From: Brachypterus glaber
Lineage: Eukaryota; Arthropoda; Insecta; Coleoptera; Kateretidae
Length of the DNA stretch: 64,000 nt
NCBI GenBank assembly: GCA_958510825.1
Contig: OY294052.1
Coordinates: 2,811,816 to 2,875,815 of the forward strand
Reading direction: 5' to 3'
This document shows positions 1 through 10,747 of this stretch, one piece after another (the first letter of the stretch is position 1; the number at the start of each line of letters is the position of its first letter). The translations under genes were made by a program, and so were the position numbers. A model generated the notes under the pieces. That model worked only from the letters and a program-made list of their open reading frames with translations, searched no databases and was not told the origin of the DNA.

Positions 1-189
1 TATATGCTTTCATTAAAAAAAAGAAAGTTGACCTTGAAATGACCTTGAAAACGTAAATATCCGTAAAAAATAAATACGCCATTTTGTTTCCCCCATTAAA
101 ATAAATAATTTTGACCTTTTGACCTTTTTTTTTCTAAAATGCATAGTATTTGAGATATTTGAAAGTTTCAGGTTAAAAAAAACACCCGG
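1..189 (+). repeat. Right arm of palindromic repeat N (partial copy)
   Basis: This segment matches the right arm of the full repeat at 36131-36817, including the same terminal sequence AACACCCGG at its right edge. The left part lies outside the window. It encodes nothing. Confidence 0.75.
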
Positions 190-220
190 TATAAACCACA
201 GTAACGAATTTTAACCATCC

Positions 221-276
221 AGGGAACGTTCAAGTATTACGTAACGCAAATTTTGATAATTTTGGACTTTTTATTA
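221..276 (+). repeat. Fragment of TIR repeat O
   Basis: It begins AGGGAACGTTCAAGTATTAC and matches the left end of the complete small element at 6575-6705. The right terminus is missing. Confidence 0.6.
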
Positions 277-354
277 TCATGACATGTGCTCTAAATGCAT
301 GCCTTATTTGGTTTGTTTCAATTTAGAATTTAGGTTAATGTTATTTTGCAGTTT

Positions 355-1041
355 ACATCGGCACTTAGTGCTACTAAGAGTGCCGATGTATTGAAATCTT
401 CGCCGAAAAGTCAAAATCTTTGACCACGTTTTTTTCACATTTCTTGAAGTTTTAGACCATTCTGAGTCGAAATCAGTAAAAAAAATTTTTGCGTCCGTCT
501 GTCTGGGTGTAAACTCTCTAACTCCATTTCTACATGAGATATCGACTTGCCGTTTTTTGCATATTGTTTTTTATCGTATTCCGAAGAGCTGATTATATTT
601 TGGGGGTAAACGATTAGGGGTAAGGGGGTAAAAATAGGGTAAAACTCCTATTTTTAGCGTTTTTTGTTTATAATTAAGGCAATTATTATTGTATTTGGTT
701 AATTTAGCACTCATATAAAAAATAATTTTAAATTGGTCAAAAAATGTTATAAACAACGTTTTCCTAAAACGCATTGTTTTCGACATATTGGCGTTTAAAG
801 CAGTAAAAGGTTTTTTAGCATATCTCACATATTTAAAACCCGATTTCAAAAAATTATATTTTAAATAAAAGCTCTTTTTAAGCCCTATGAAATATGTTAT
901 TATACAGCTAGAATATAATGTTTTTAAGATACAGAATTGAAAATCAAACAAAACACCTAGTTTGAAATTTGCAAACTAGATGGCTCTAGTGTACAATAGT
1001 GCCGATGTTTTGACAGGGTGCTTACAACGTTTCATCTAGTT
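355..1041 (-). mobile_element. DINE-1-like (Helentron-type) non-autonomous repeat, copy A
   Basis: One of three closely similar copies (also 11401-12132 and 35051-35764). Read on the minus strand it starts AACTAGATGAAACGTTG, carries the motif ACATCGGCACT about 30 bp inside, has a short GTCT/GACA microsatellite (two clean GTCT units here, near 505-512), and ends in a hairpin at 355-389 whose arms repeat ACATCGGCAC. A sub-terminal motif repeated in a 3' terminal hairpin plus an internal GTCY microsatellite is the known layout of Drosophila DINE-1 and Helentron-associated elements. No Rep/helicase is encoded. Assignment to that group is inference; the repeat family itself is seen directly. Confidence 0.7.
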
Positions 1042-2080
1042 AACATTTGAAACTATTTCGGGAAATTGAGGATCAAGTGGAATGGTTAATTCACGAGACA
1101 CGAGTCCTTTAGTTAAATAAAATTAACTACAGTTTTGGTAATATTTGTTGAGAACTTCAAAGGTAATTAAATTATCTAATGAAATCCTATTTAAAATACA
1201 ATTTTATAATACAGGGTGTTTCAAAAATAGATGCATTTGTTTTAAGGGTTAATCAAAATACTGCTGCCACAAAATAATACTTTACCCTATAGCCCTAGGT
1301 TCAGTAAAATCAAAAACAAAACAAAATTCAAATAAAAAAATTAAAAAAAATATCAGTTTAAAAAAAAAAATTGTTTTCAAAAAAAAATTCTTTTTTCGTA
1401 AAACAAAAAATAAATTGGAAAAAATGTGTTTTTGAAAAAAATTGTTCTTACCCCATTTTACCCCCTTACCCCCAACCCGATTTTTACGAAAAACAATCCC
1501 AGCCTAGAACTTTGGATAATCAATCTGTGGTCCAAATTTGAAGTCTAGCCCGAAGCGTTCTTGAGTTATTGTGGTCACAAATTTCCCGGACACACAGACC
1601 GACAGATAGATTTTTTTTACGGAAATCATATTTTTTGTATATATGGATATAAAACGTCCAGAAACTTAAAAAAAGCAATAAAAATTTTTCGAATTTTTTT
1701 ACTAACGCAAGACTTTCCTTGGGGAAAGTAAAATATGAAAAAGTTGGTATAAACATACGTCCTCAAAAAGGTCGCAAGGGAGCTGCGTCCCTTTAAAAGT
1801 GGTTCTAAAAATTCGGTTTTTATTTAATAATTCATTACCCCTTTGAGCTTTAGCAACAAGGTTTTGCATGTGATCGAACCTTAATAAGGCCTATTATCCT
1901 ATGTTGTTTTCAGTAGGTGATTTATCAGCTTTTTGCCCCAAACTTTTTTGTGTAACTTTTTTTCAGTTTTATTACAGGTAAAAACAGATAAAATCGATCC
2001 TAAATCGATCCTATAATATTATACCATATTAGATATTATTAATAATATAATAATAGTAATAATAATTATTTAATAATAAT
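1042..2080. other. No gene recognised; AT-rich DNA with a GTCT-type remnant
   Basis: A terminus-like ACAGGGTGTTTC lies near 1213. A short GACA-type stretch near 1590-1606 resembles the microsatellites of the DINE-1-like copies. Long A/T homopolymer runs at 1320-1430 give only spurious frames. Confidence 0.5.
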
Positions 2081-2413
2081 TTATCCAATACATAGAGATA
2101 ATAAGACAATTACCAGCTTTATTTTAAATAGATAAACTCAATAATAACCCCCGCGTGGCTTTTACTTTATTGAGTGGATAATTATTTATTTTACCCACTC
2201 ATCTGTCACCTGTCAAATTATTTTCTTGTAAATGTCATTAAAATTTTTAATAAAAATATGAATTCCTAAGCTATTTATTGGATAAAACCTTGTATGGCAC
2301 TCATGGGTAAACCGATGTTGCTCTCTCGAAAACTAACCTGCTTGGCTGGCAGGTTAATTTTCTCATGGGCAATATCTTACTTTACCCACTAGTACCATAA
2401 ATAACTATTATTA
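2081..2413 (-). repeat. Repeat J, copy 1
   Basis: Reverse-complement copy of the repeat at 51276-51613. A third, internally different copy is at 26974-27145. One end carries a large fold-back whose arms include GTGGGTAAA and GGCAATATC, with an internal AACCTGC inverted motif. Non-coding. Confidence 0.7.
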
Positions 2414-2804
2414 TAGTTCTATAATAAGAGCGATTTTTGACCTACAAAAAACAGATCGGCACTGTGTCTTGAAGTGTCGCATCTAAGCTAATCAAATGTC
2501 GTCAGGTGCAATCGTAAACTGGTAATGTGGCCTGTAGATGGCAGCCTCGGCACACGGCACTAAACATAAAACTTTATAATACCCAATTTAATTATTCATC
2601 GGGCAAAAGAGAAAGATTCTTCGGATATACGTGACTGCATTATTTATTCCTATTTCGGTCAGGACCCACGACTAAACATCGAAAGTAGTAAATGATTTTG
2701 CAGGGATAAAATTTTATTTACTGACACGTCGTCAAAAGGAACACCAATAGTAATTATATACCAAAGTACAGAAGACATCTTTTTGTAGCCGAGCCTTTTA
2801 TATG
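2414..2804. other. No feature recognised
   Basis: Unassigned AT-rich sequence between repeat J and the hAT-like MITE. No reading frame or inverted repeat stands out. Confidence 0.5.
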
Positions 2805-3052
2805 CAACGAACTAACAACTCTTCTCTAGAATACGCATACCGTTAATATAAAGTATCGCCAACATCTCGGTTTGTTTGTAAACAAATAGTAGGTATATTC
2901 AGGCCTAAATAATAACAATTACCAGTAACTGTTATTGTTGTATTTGTTGGAACAAAGCTGTGAGTAAGACAGACAAATATATGCTGGCTACGTTTGTGTC
3001 AGTTTTTACAAATGAAATGCCTATTCTAGAGAGAAGAGTTATTAGTTCGTTG
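2805..3052 (+). mobile_element. hAT-like MITE, copy 1
   Basis: A 248-bp non-coding element with ~35-bp inverted termini beginning CAACGAACTAACAACTC. It is flanked by 8-bp target duplications (2797-2804 TTTATATG, 3053-3060 ATTATATG, one mismatch). A second copy in reverse orientation lies at 49187-49410 with a perfect 8-bp duplication. An 8-bp duplication is the hallmark of hAT transposases. It must be mobilised in trans. Confidence 0.82.
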
Positions 3053-3060
3053 ATTATATG

Positions 3061-3410
3061 GGAGGATTGGTGTAGTGGACTACCGCGTCGTACTTGACGA
3101 GTTTACTACCCAATGTATAGCGTGAGTTTGATTCTCACCGGCGACGATTTGTCTTTTTCAGTTAATTAATAATTGAAATTTAGCAAAGACGTAACTGAAT
3201 CTGACACTCCCTATAAATTGGTTCGAAAGTCAATTAAAGCCGGTGGTTCCCTCCACTACTAGCCCACACAAGTCCTGGACTTTGGGATGCTTAATTAAGT
3301 AGAATAGTACGAGGAAAGTGAAAATCCATTAACACGGTCTAAACCCGAAAGTGAAAGTTCTTTATAGAATAGTACGAGGTTAAACAAAATGTATGTATGT
3401 ATGTATATAT
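3061..3410 (+). mobile_element. tRNA-derived SINE, copy 1
   Basis: The head resembles a tRNA: an RNA polymerase III A box TGGTGTAGTGG at 3068-3078 and a B box GTTTGATTC at 3126-3134 with one change from consensus. The body matches the reverse-strand copy at 62941-63180 along most of its length, including the shared block around CCCACACAAGTCC. The 3' end carries a (TATG)n-like tail at about 3387-3408. The motif TAGAATAGTACGAGG occurs twice near the end, so this copy has an extra 3' segment. The left edge directly abuts the target duplication of the hAT-like MITE. Confidence 0.82.
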
Positions 3411-3474
3411 AACTTTGACGCATGCTATATGTACCTTATTTAATAGCCCTTGGAATGCAGATTAATTGATATAA

Positions 3475-4689
3475 AAATCTTATTTTCAAAAAAATTGTAC
3501 ATTACCTTTTGATCCTACATTTAATGTTAAATTATACATTGGCGGGATACTTTGTGACTTAACAAAGGCCTTTGACTGCGTTGATCCGGAAATTTTATGT
3601 AAAAAGCTTAGATTTAAATATGGTTTTAATGAACAAAGCGTAAATTTAATAAAATCGTACTTGAAAAATAGATTTCAATGTGTAGTAGTCGACCAAAACT
3701 CTTCGTCAATGTTACCAATAGATCATGGCGTAACGCAGGGTTCTGTAATGGGCCCGCCTCTGTTTCTGGTTTACATAAATGACATGCCTGATTTCTTAAC
3801 GGATGAAAATGTCATTTGTGATAAGTCCGAAACCTTGCAGAGTTTCGAACATTCAGATATTGCGATGGAAGAACACATTGAAACAGTAGAAGAAACCGTT
3901 CTATTTGCGGACGACACAACATTTTTACTTAAAAGTATAAATCTAACCCTTTTAAACTATAGAGTTCTGGAAGCGCAGTCGAGGTCCTTTGATTGGTTCG
4001 TGGCAAATAAACTAACAATTAACAAAGATAAAACCCAAATAATAACTTTTAGTCTGAGACCACATGCTTCAGTAGACCCAGTTAAATTACTAGGGCTCAT
4101 TATGGATCCTAAATTAAACTGGACTGAACACGTTACGTATATCTGTAAAAAGTTGTCCTCTTCCCTGTTTCTTTTGAGAAACTTGGTCGAAATTGTTTCC
4201 AAAAACGTCCTTCTTATAACGTATTATTCCCTATTTGAAAGCATATATAGGTATGGTATTCTTGTTTGGGGACATACCTGCCACATTGATGATATTTTAA
4301 GTAAACAAAGGAAAGCTATTAGAATCTTGACCAATAAAGGGTATAATGATGATGTCAAAGAAACTTTTAAAACTTTGAATATATTAACCGCCCCTTCTCT
4401 GTATATTTTTGAATGCTTATGCTTTTCCAAAAAACATGAAAATCAGTATAATCCGCAACATAATATACATGAATATAACACACGCCAAATGAAAGACATA
4501 AGATTAGATTATCATCGTACTTTAGCATCCAAAAATTCCCTTACATATTATGGCCCCAAATTCTACAATAAAGTTCCTTTGCATGTAAAAGAATTAAACT
4601 TTCGAAACTTTAAAAATAAAATAAGAACACATTTATTGGAACACTCATTCTACACATTTAAAGAATTTTTAGACAAACCTTTTACTTAA
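3475..4689 (+). pseudogene. LINE reverse transcriptase, C-terminal fragment
   Basis: The frame is open from 3475, after an in-frame stop at 3472-3474, to the stop after 4687. RT homology is visible upstream of any good ATG: the block CDLTKAFDCVD at about 3553-3585 is the conserved LINE motif with the first catalytic aspartate. Next come TQGSVMGPPLF (about 3733-3765) and the catalytic FADD box (3904-3915). A thumb-like region follows, with a segment reading YGILVWG near 4250-4270 that is typical of Jockey/CR1-like elements. The fingers subdomain, endonuclease and ORF1 are missing, so it cannot work alone. Clade is not resolved beyond Jockey/CR1-like. In cells the enzyme would prime reverse transcription at nicked target DNA. 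Confidence 0.88.
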
Positions 4690-4870
4690 TTTTAAAATTT
4701 GTACTTGTTTTTATTTATTAACTGTATTTTGTATTACTTCGTTTTTTGTTTTATTATTTGTACACATTTTTATGTAACATTTAGAACTTTATCCATATTT
4801 TTTTTACTATATTTTCTTTTTGAGAAATGTAAATACTGGAATGTATATTAGCATGAAATAAATAAATAAA
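3475..4870 (+). mobile_element. 5'-truncated LINE (non-LTR retrotransposon)
   Basis: Contains the C-terminal two-thirds of a LINE reverse transcriptase followed by a 3' UTR. It ends with overlapping polyadenylation-like signals and an (AAAT)n-type tail at 4855-4869. There is no endonuclease, ORF1 or 5' UTR, as expected for a dead 5'-truncated insertion. The exact 5' edge is uncertain: recognisable RT sequence begins near 3538. Confidence 0.85.
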
Positions 4871-5095
4871 TTTACTTTTAGAAACTTTAATTTTCTGTCC
4901 TTATTCAGGATGTGACATTTAGTTCCGTCGTAAAAGTAAACGAAGAACAAAGGGCGAATCATAAAAGTTTATGTCCTAAGGATTCCCGTGTTTCGCGTTA
5001 TGTATGAACAAAAACATCTGTTTTATTTGACACTGATGCAAATATTTTTAAGAAGTGTATAATAAAACTTTTATCTAAATTTTCAGCACCTTATT
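4871..5095. other. No feature recognised
   Basis: Unassigned AT-rich spacer between the LINE tail and repeat Q. Confidence 0.5.
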
Positions 5096-5992
5096 ATACT
5101 ATTCACAGCGCGTAGCGCTGGAATAGTATTATACGGTAGTTTCGAATTTCCCAAAATCGCCAAAAACCGTCCTATAGAAGAGAAAAAGATGCTTGTAAAA
5201 CCAGTTTACACTACGATATTTCAAAAACGCTTTGACCCAGTGACTTAAAATTTGAAACAAAGATTGTCTAAGTAGTAGAGAATTTTTTTTCCAAATTTCA
5301 AGTCTCTATATCAAAGATTTCTTGAAATATCGTAGTGTAAAGTTGTTTTGCAAGCGACTTGAATCTTTTTCTCTACTATAGACAAAAAATTCTTGGATAC
5401 AAATGAAAAAATAAGAAACTTTGAAAATATCTGTCTGTCCGGTCTGTCACGCTTTTTGTAGACACGATAAATTAAGAACGAATAATCCGATCGACTCGAA
5501 ATTTTCAGAAAAAATCAGGTTCTATGAGGAAAAATTTCCTATTGTTTTTGAAATTAATCGCCCTAAAAACAAAAATGGGGGGTTATTAAAAAAAATGAAA
5601 AATGCTGAAAGAAAATTACTTTTATTAAAAGGATCAATTCTACCAATTTTTAAAATAATCCCCCCAAAAATAAAAAGTTATAGGGAGTTATACTTTTTTA
5701 AAAAATAAAAAAAATATCCTTTTCAAATGTTTTTGTTTTTCACAAGAAGAAAATTAAAAAAAAATTGATTTTTTTTTATTTTAAAAAGAAAATTAAAAAA
5801 AATGATAAATTTTGATTTTTTTTTTTAATAAAAAAAAACTTAAAAAAAAATCAAAAAGTTTTGTTTTGTTTTAAAATTTTTTTGTTTTTTTTAAGTATTT
5901 GGAAAAATGGTATGTTTTATTTGTGCAATATACCATTACTGTGAATAGTATACAATAGAATGCGTAGCATTACATATCTTCACGGCTTGTTT
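5096..5992 (-). mobile_element. DINE-1-like repeat of a second family (Q), long copy
   Basis: Same architecture as family A/B/C with unrelated sequence. On the minus strand it begins AACAAGCCGTGAAGATATG and carries TATACTATTCACAG sub-terminally. It has a short GTCT/GTCC tract near 5429-5445 and ends in a hairpin at 5096-5129 whose arms repeat ATACTATTC and CAGCGC around a 3-nt loop. 5' fragments of the family occur at 12374-12430, 36885-36960 and 55386-55460. The A/T-rich middle encodes only spurious frames. Confidence 0.65.
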
Positions 5993-6574
5993 CAGATGTT
6001 TTAAGAAATATACAAGGTTTCACATCTGGTAGAATTTATTTTTATGCATAAAAGTAAAGTGGAAAACAATCCTTTATATCTTAATATCGAATATTTCTTA
6101 AAATTGCATTTTATTCTATCTACTATGTAACTTATTGTTTTATATTAGCATTATATCAAGGGCTTCATAGCAAAGGGGCTCATCTTCAGTTTTTAGTAAA
6201 TTGAAGAAACGCCCCTATGTTATGAGGCCCTCGATATGATTACATAGTTGATATTCTTTAATAATATTTTTTTTTAAATATGAATTTTCCTCGAAAACGG
6301 TTAATCATACGGTGTTACAACAAGAGTACCTTCTTTATGTATTTTTACCTGAGGAATACTATTCTAATTATAAATTCACAAGAAAAAGTTACACAGAAAA
6401 AAGTTTAGGCCAAAACACTGATAAGAGACCCACGTTTCGCACGCCCCTGGTTAAAATAAAGACATGAAAAAAATAGCATATGAATAGGCCTTATTAAGGT
6501 TTGATCATATGAAAAATCTGGTTGCTATTTAAAATACACCTTGTACAAATGTACATTTATGTTATGTATTAGTT
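5993..6574. other. No gene; small fold-back at about 6155-6242
   Basis: An imperfect inverted repeat has arms near ATCAAGGGCTTCATAGC and its complement around a ~35-nt loop. Nothing else is recognised. Confidence 0.45.
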
Positions 6575-6705
6575 AGGGAACGTTCAAGTATTACGTAACG
6601 CCAATTTTGATCATTTTGGACTCCCACCAAAAAGTCCAAACGTAAGACTCCAAAATGACTCCCACCGCTCCCCTAGGAGCGTTACGTAATACTTTCCCGT
6701 TCCCT
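6575..6705. mobile_element. Small TIR element O (complete)
   Basis: A 131-bp element with inverted ends AGGGAACGTTCAAGTATTAC / GTAATACTTTCCCGTTCCCT. Related fragments are at 221-276 and 32562-32588. Non-coding MITE; superfamily not assigned. Confidence 0.65.
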
Positions 6706-7074
6706 TATGCCAAATTCCAAATTTCTACAAAAGTTAGAGGAATTGTTTCCTTTAGGAGAATAACCCTGTAACGTAAATTTTAATAAATTTCCAACTGACT
6801 GAAATTTAATAGATTATGTAAAATTATTAGGATATTTGAACAATAAAAATTTAATATTTCTGTAAATATCGCTTTATTAAAATTTTAATTTGACGAAAAT
6901 CAGGCTTAAGCAAATAGAATGTCTTGAATGTTTTAAGAGGGTAAAAATATTAATTAAATGGAGATTAGTAAATTCCAATTACAGAAACCATTTAATGACC
7001 CTTTTTAGATTTAGAAGTAGCTATTCTTATAAAGATTAAAAGGCTTAATATATAAATATTTTTTTAAGTATATA
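6706..7074. other. No feature recognised
   Basis: AT-rich spacer with no supported gene or repeat. Confidence 0.5.
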
Positions 7075-7760
7075 CAGTGCGGTCCAAAAGGCACCCCCCC
7101 TTTTAAATTTTGAACGAGTTGAGATATCGACTTCAAATTTAGAACTCTTAAATAAGACAACTTAAACTATCTTTTAGCATATATTTGATATTTTTAGCTC
7201 TTAAAATGTGGGCAGGGGGGCATGGGGGACATTTTTTTAAATGGAAAGGGGGGTCGTGTGATACATCATTTTAATGCTTATAAAATTTAAACTAACATTT
7301 TTAAATTTTTTAAAAATTTCAATTTTTTGTGCTAAAACATTCGATTTTTTAAGTTTTTTTTTTATAAATTTTTATTTAGGTCAACTAAAATTAGTTTAAA
7401 AGTATAATTAACATTTTTTTATGATGAAATTAGGCATTTTTAAAAAATTATTTGTCTTTTTTTAGAGGAATTTTGACATTAATACCCATTTTCAACCCCA
7501 TTTTAAACCCATTTTTTTTTTAATTTTAAAATATGGAGTTAAATGGATAATTTTATAAGCTTTAAAATGATGTATTACACGACCCCCCTTTCCATTTAAA
7601 AAATGTCCCCCCATGCCCCCCTGCCCACATTTTAAGAGCTGAAAGTATTAAATATATGCTAAAAGATAGTTTAAGTTGTCTTATTTAAAAGTTCCAAATT
7701 TGAAGTCGATATCTCAACTGGTTCAAAAGTTAAGAGGGGGGTGACTTTTGGACCGCTCTG
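7075..7760. mobile_element. Long palindromic TIR element L, copy 1
   Basis: A 686-bp fold-back. The left end CAGTGCGGTCCAAAAGGCAC mirrors the right end, which reads TTTTGGACCGCTCTG. Both ends are flanked by TA, consistent with Tc1/mariner-type insertion. Arms of roughly 270 bp contain mirrored blocks such as GTGGGCAGGGGGGCATGG. The A/T-rich centre has no transposase frame. Confidence 0.78.
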
Positions 7761-7795
7761 TATAAATATTGTTTTAAGTATAATAAAAAGATACT

Positions 7796-8055
7796 ATGAA
7801 AAAAAAAAAACTAAAAATATTAAGTATAGGATTGTTTGGTTGTCCCTCCATCCGTCCGTCCGTCAGTCTGTCAGTCCGTCAGTCCGTTAGTCCGTCCGTC
7901 TGCCTGTCTGTCCGTCCGTCCACCACAACCATTTATCTAAGGAAAGATATAACCTGGGGATATGAAATTTGGCAATGTGGTGGGGTAAGGAGGCCTGAAT
8001 GGGGAAAAGGGCACTAACATCATATTTTTATAGATAACTTGCTTATAAGCAAGTT
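7796..8055 (+). repeat. GTCC/GTCT microsatellite element ending in a palindrome
   Basis: An imperfect GTCY tract (about 7838-7921) is followed after ~115 bp by the perfect 20-bp palindrome AACTTGCTTATAAGCAAGTT at 8036-8055. Microsatellite plus terminal hairpin resembles the DINE-1-like families here, but only one copy is seen. The open frame across the tract is repeat translation and not a gene. Confidence 0.45.
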
Positions 8056-8550
8056 AGAATACTAATTACCATATTAAAAAAAACCATAAGAAAGCTAAAA
8101 TAATTCTACACAAAAAATTTCAAATGTATTTTTGAGCTACTCGCGAGTCTCTTCGTACTTCAACTTGAAATAAACCTAATAATTTAAACATTATTAAGTT
8201 AAGATTATTTTTTTATATATTTTTGTATATAATATATTATAGAAATAGAAATAACGAGGTAGAAAGTAGGTAGTTAAATGTAGATATTTAATTATGATAA
8301 TTGTTTTATGTTCCATTTAAATAATTTACTACTAAATAAAGTTAAACTTTAATGCGTTTTTGAATGCATCTAAAACGAGATAATTTGTTAACAGAAATTT
8401 AAGTTTGAAATAAATGAGTAGAGTATACCTTTTAGATTTAAATTACTTAAATGAAAAGTAAAGAGTAATGTTTTAAATTGAAGTCAAAATTACTTTAAAT
8501 TAAATAAACTTAAATTAGTTTACCATTTATATTATTTTTCTGTTTGAGTT
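8056..8550. other. No feature recognised
   Basis: AT-rich sequence; nothing supported. Confidence 0.5.
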
Positions 8551-9045
8551 CACAGGAAAAAAGGATTTCTTGGATCAAGGACAAGTGTCTTTATATATGT
8601 TCAAAGCCATATTCTCTTGTTTTAAGGCTAGCATTTCAAAGTCAGTATTCTTAAATGAAGAGCGCCTATCTTTATTTAAACACCCGTGCTCTTAATTCAA
8701 GGACGTTAACTTTGCTAGCCTTGAAGCTAGAGGATATTTATTTATTTATTTTTTATTGCTTCTAATACATACTTTGTTATGGAGAGCCCCATAAAAGCAT
8801 ATGCTTGTGCTAGGGGTTCTCCATTAATTTTGATTAAAAAGTGAAAAATTTTGAGATGTTCTGTATTTAAAATTTTCAAAAATAATCCAAAAAATTATAT
8901 TGAATCCAGCGTCCATAAAATCTTGCATGTTGAATAGATATATAAAAATTCTTTCTAGTTTATTAAAATGTTGATCTTTTTCAAATAATGGCTTTGACAT
9001 ATCGAAAGACACGTGTCTTTGGTTCAAGGAATCCTTTTTTTCTGT
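8551..9045. mobile_element. Palindromic repeat H, copy 1 (interrupted)
   Basis: The left end ACAGGAAAAAAGGATTTCTTGG and right end AAGGAATCCTTTTTTTCTGT are inverted. The left half matches the compact copies at 33039-33302 and 50730-50993. About 250 bp of unrelated sequence (about 8733-8985) separates the halves, part of which looks like a LINE 3' end. Confidence 0.65.
8733..8860 (-). mobile_element. Probable LINE 3'-end fragment inside repeat H
   Basis: On the minus strand this reads toward AATAAAAAATAAATAAATAAAT, an (AAAT)n tail like that of the LINE at 3475-4870. The body before it contains GGCTCTCCATAAC. No RT sequence remains, so this rests on the tail and on its position as an insertion inside repeat H. 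Confidence 0.4.
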
Positions 9046-9663
9046 GCATTATACTCCTCGCAGCTTTACATGCATTACTGTATTATCCATGTACTTTGGT
9101 TCTTAAAAAAAGAACATTTTTGTCCAAATTGAAAAATGTTGTAAACAATTCTAAACAACAAAATTTCGTACGTCTGTCCATCTGTCTGTCTGTCTAAATG
9201 CTGAATGAAAATTATCAGTTTGTATTAAAGGGATATATTAAAATTGACTATAAAATATTTTTAAAGAAACTTTTTAAGTACATAATCTGAGCTGTGACAG
9301 GTAGATCTTGGAAGTTATAAAGTTGGCAATATATTATCTTAATACAAGACTAGCCTGTAAACTTCATAAAAACAAAAATAGAGTAAGAAAACTGAAACTT
9401 GTATCGTAAAAATCTTTTCATGTTTCTTCAGCATCAAATGTTGTTATATTTTTATGAAATGGATTGTTATGGTGGAAATTATTTTCTTGACTGTATTTTG
9501 CTCTACACGACTAAGTTATGTAAGTTTTATTTTTGACCCATTCATTTGGATGAAACAGAAAAAACAATGATACTTATCATTAAACCTGCAAGCTTATTAT
9601 GATCAAATTTTATTTAGCTTCAGTCGTCAATTACACGCACGGTATATTATTTTATTTTGTTAT
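9046..9663. other. No gene; short GTCT run
   Basis: A short CCATCTGTCTGTCTGTCT run at about 9179-9196 is another GTCY tract. No reading frame of interest. Confidence 0.45.
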
Positions 9664-9883
9664 TTTACCTACGGCTGTGATTAATACGCCTATAAAACAT
9701 GGTTTTGTAAAAATAAACTGTTTAAACTTTGAAATGACCATGTATAAAGTATAGTATTCTACTCGCGTTAATAGTTATTTATTATTCGGGTCATTACGCC
9801 ACTCGCCTGTCGGCTCGTGTCCCATAATTAACCCTCATTGATTAATACCATGTATTCTACGCTCGTTGAATAATATACTATAT
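9664..9883 (+). repeat. Repeat K, copy 1
   Basis: Reverse-complement relative of 32297-32485. Shared blocks include GTAGAATAG-type and CTCGTTGAATAATATAC sequences in the same order. Non-coding. Confidence 0.55.
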
Positions 9884-10323
9884 TTCATGTACGAAAAGTA
9901 TTTTTACGATATATTTTGTCTCTATAAATCCTAAATGTTCTATTCATGTATATAGTTGAAAAGAATAGCTCCTACGGTACTTTAGAGTGTAAGAAAGCAC
10001 ATGCATTCTTGCCAGTTTTATTTTTATAAAAATGCAGAAATTTTCCCTAAAGTTCGACAAACTATTTCAAACTTAAAATTTGAATTATTCGTGCACAATC
10101 TACATTTAAATTTTTCATATTTTATTACGGGTACGTGTTTTTTAAGTTTTCCTAACACAAGTACAACATCATAAGATTCATACAAATTTTGAGTTTCAGT
10201 TTTGAAATATTATATTATTATACTTTTTACATCTCTGCGATGGTTTTAAAATTTACAAACTAATCAAAAATTAAGTAATAGATTAATTTTAAATGCATAG
10301 TTTATTTCTTATTTTAAACTGTA
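9884..10323. other. No feature recognised
   Basis: AT-rich spacer. Confidence 0.5.
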
Positions 10324-10747
10324 CACTGAATAAAATGACGTTCTTGGCTCAAAGTAGTCAACACTCTTGGCAGTTATTCTTTTTGCCTAAAAGATGTGTA
10401 TCTTCAAACAAAAGTATTTATCTTGTCCCAAGAAAAAGTGTCGCTTTTGAAATATTTTTAAAATTCTCTTGGACCTGGCGCATTTGATGCAAACACCACT
10501 TATCTTGTTTTAAGATTGTTAAAAATTAAATAATTTTAAATACTTTGGCCCAAGAATGTTTCTTTTGAGACAAGCCCACTTGTATTTCACATAAGATCAA
10601 AGAATTTTAAGTTAAAGAATCAGAAAGATCTTGGCAAGTGAATTATATTTTCGTGTTAAGAGAAGGCGCTTTTGGACGTATTCAAGAGTGCGAAGCATTT
10701 GGCCTAATTTTATATGCCATTACCGCAAAGGATCCTTTTTTTCAGTG
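10324..10747 (+). mobile_element. TA-flanked MITE G, copy 1
   Basis: Ends are CACTGAA and TTCAGTG, each flanked by TA. Interior blocks GACGTTCTTGGCTCAAAG and GCCATTACCGCAAAGGATCC are shared with copies at 23835-24245, 33809-34212, 34251-34673 and 60121-60543. No coding capacity. TA duplication and terminus suggest a Tc1/mariner-type driver (inference). Confidence 0.82.

Noticed and set aside
3061..3140. Possible functional tRNA gene (plus strand), with a counterpart at 63180-63100 on the minus strand
   Set aside because: Both have A and B boxes but continue into a shared non-tRNA body and microsatellite tail, and a clean cloverleaf with matching acceptor stem could not be drawn. Called as SINE heads.
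7796..8017. 73-codon frame with serine/arginine/proline-rich repeats
   Set aside because: Translation of a GTCC/GTCT microsatellite.
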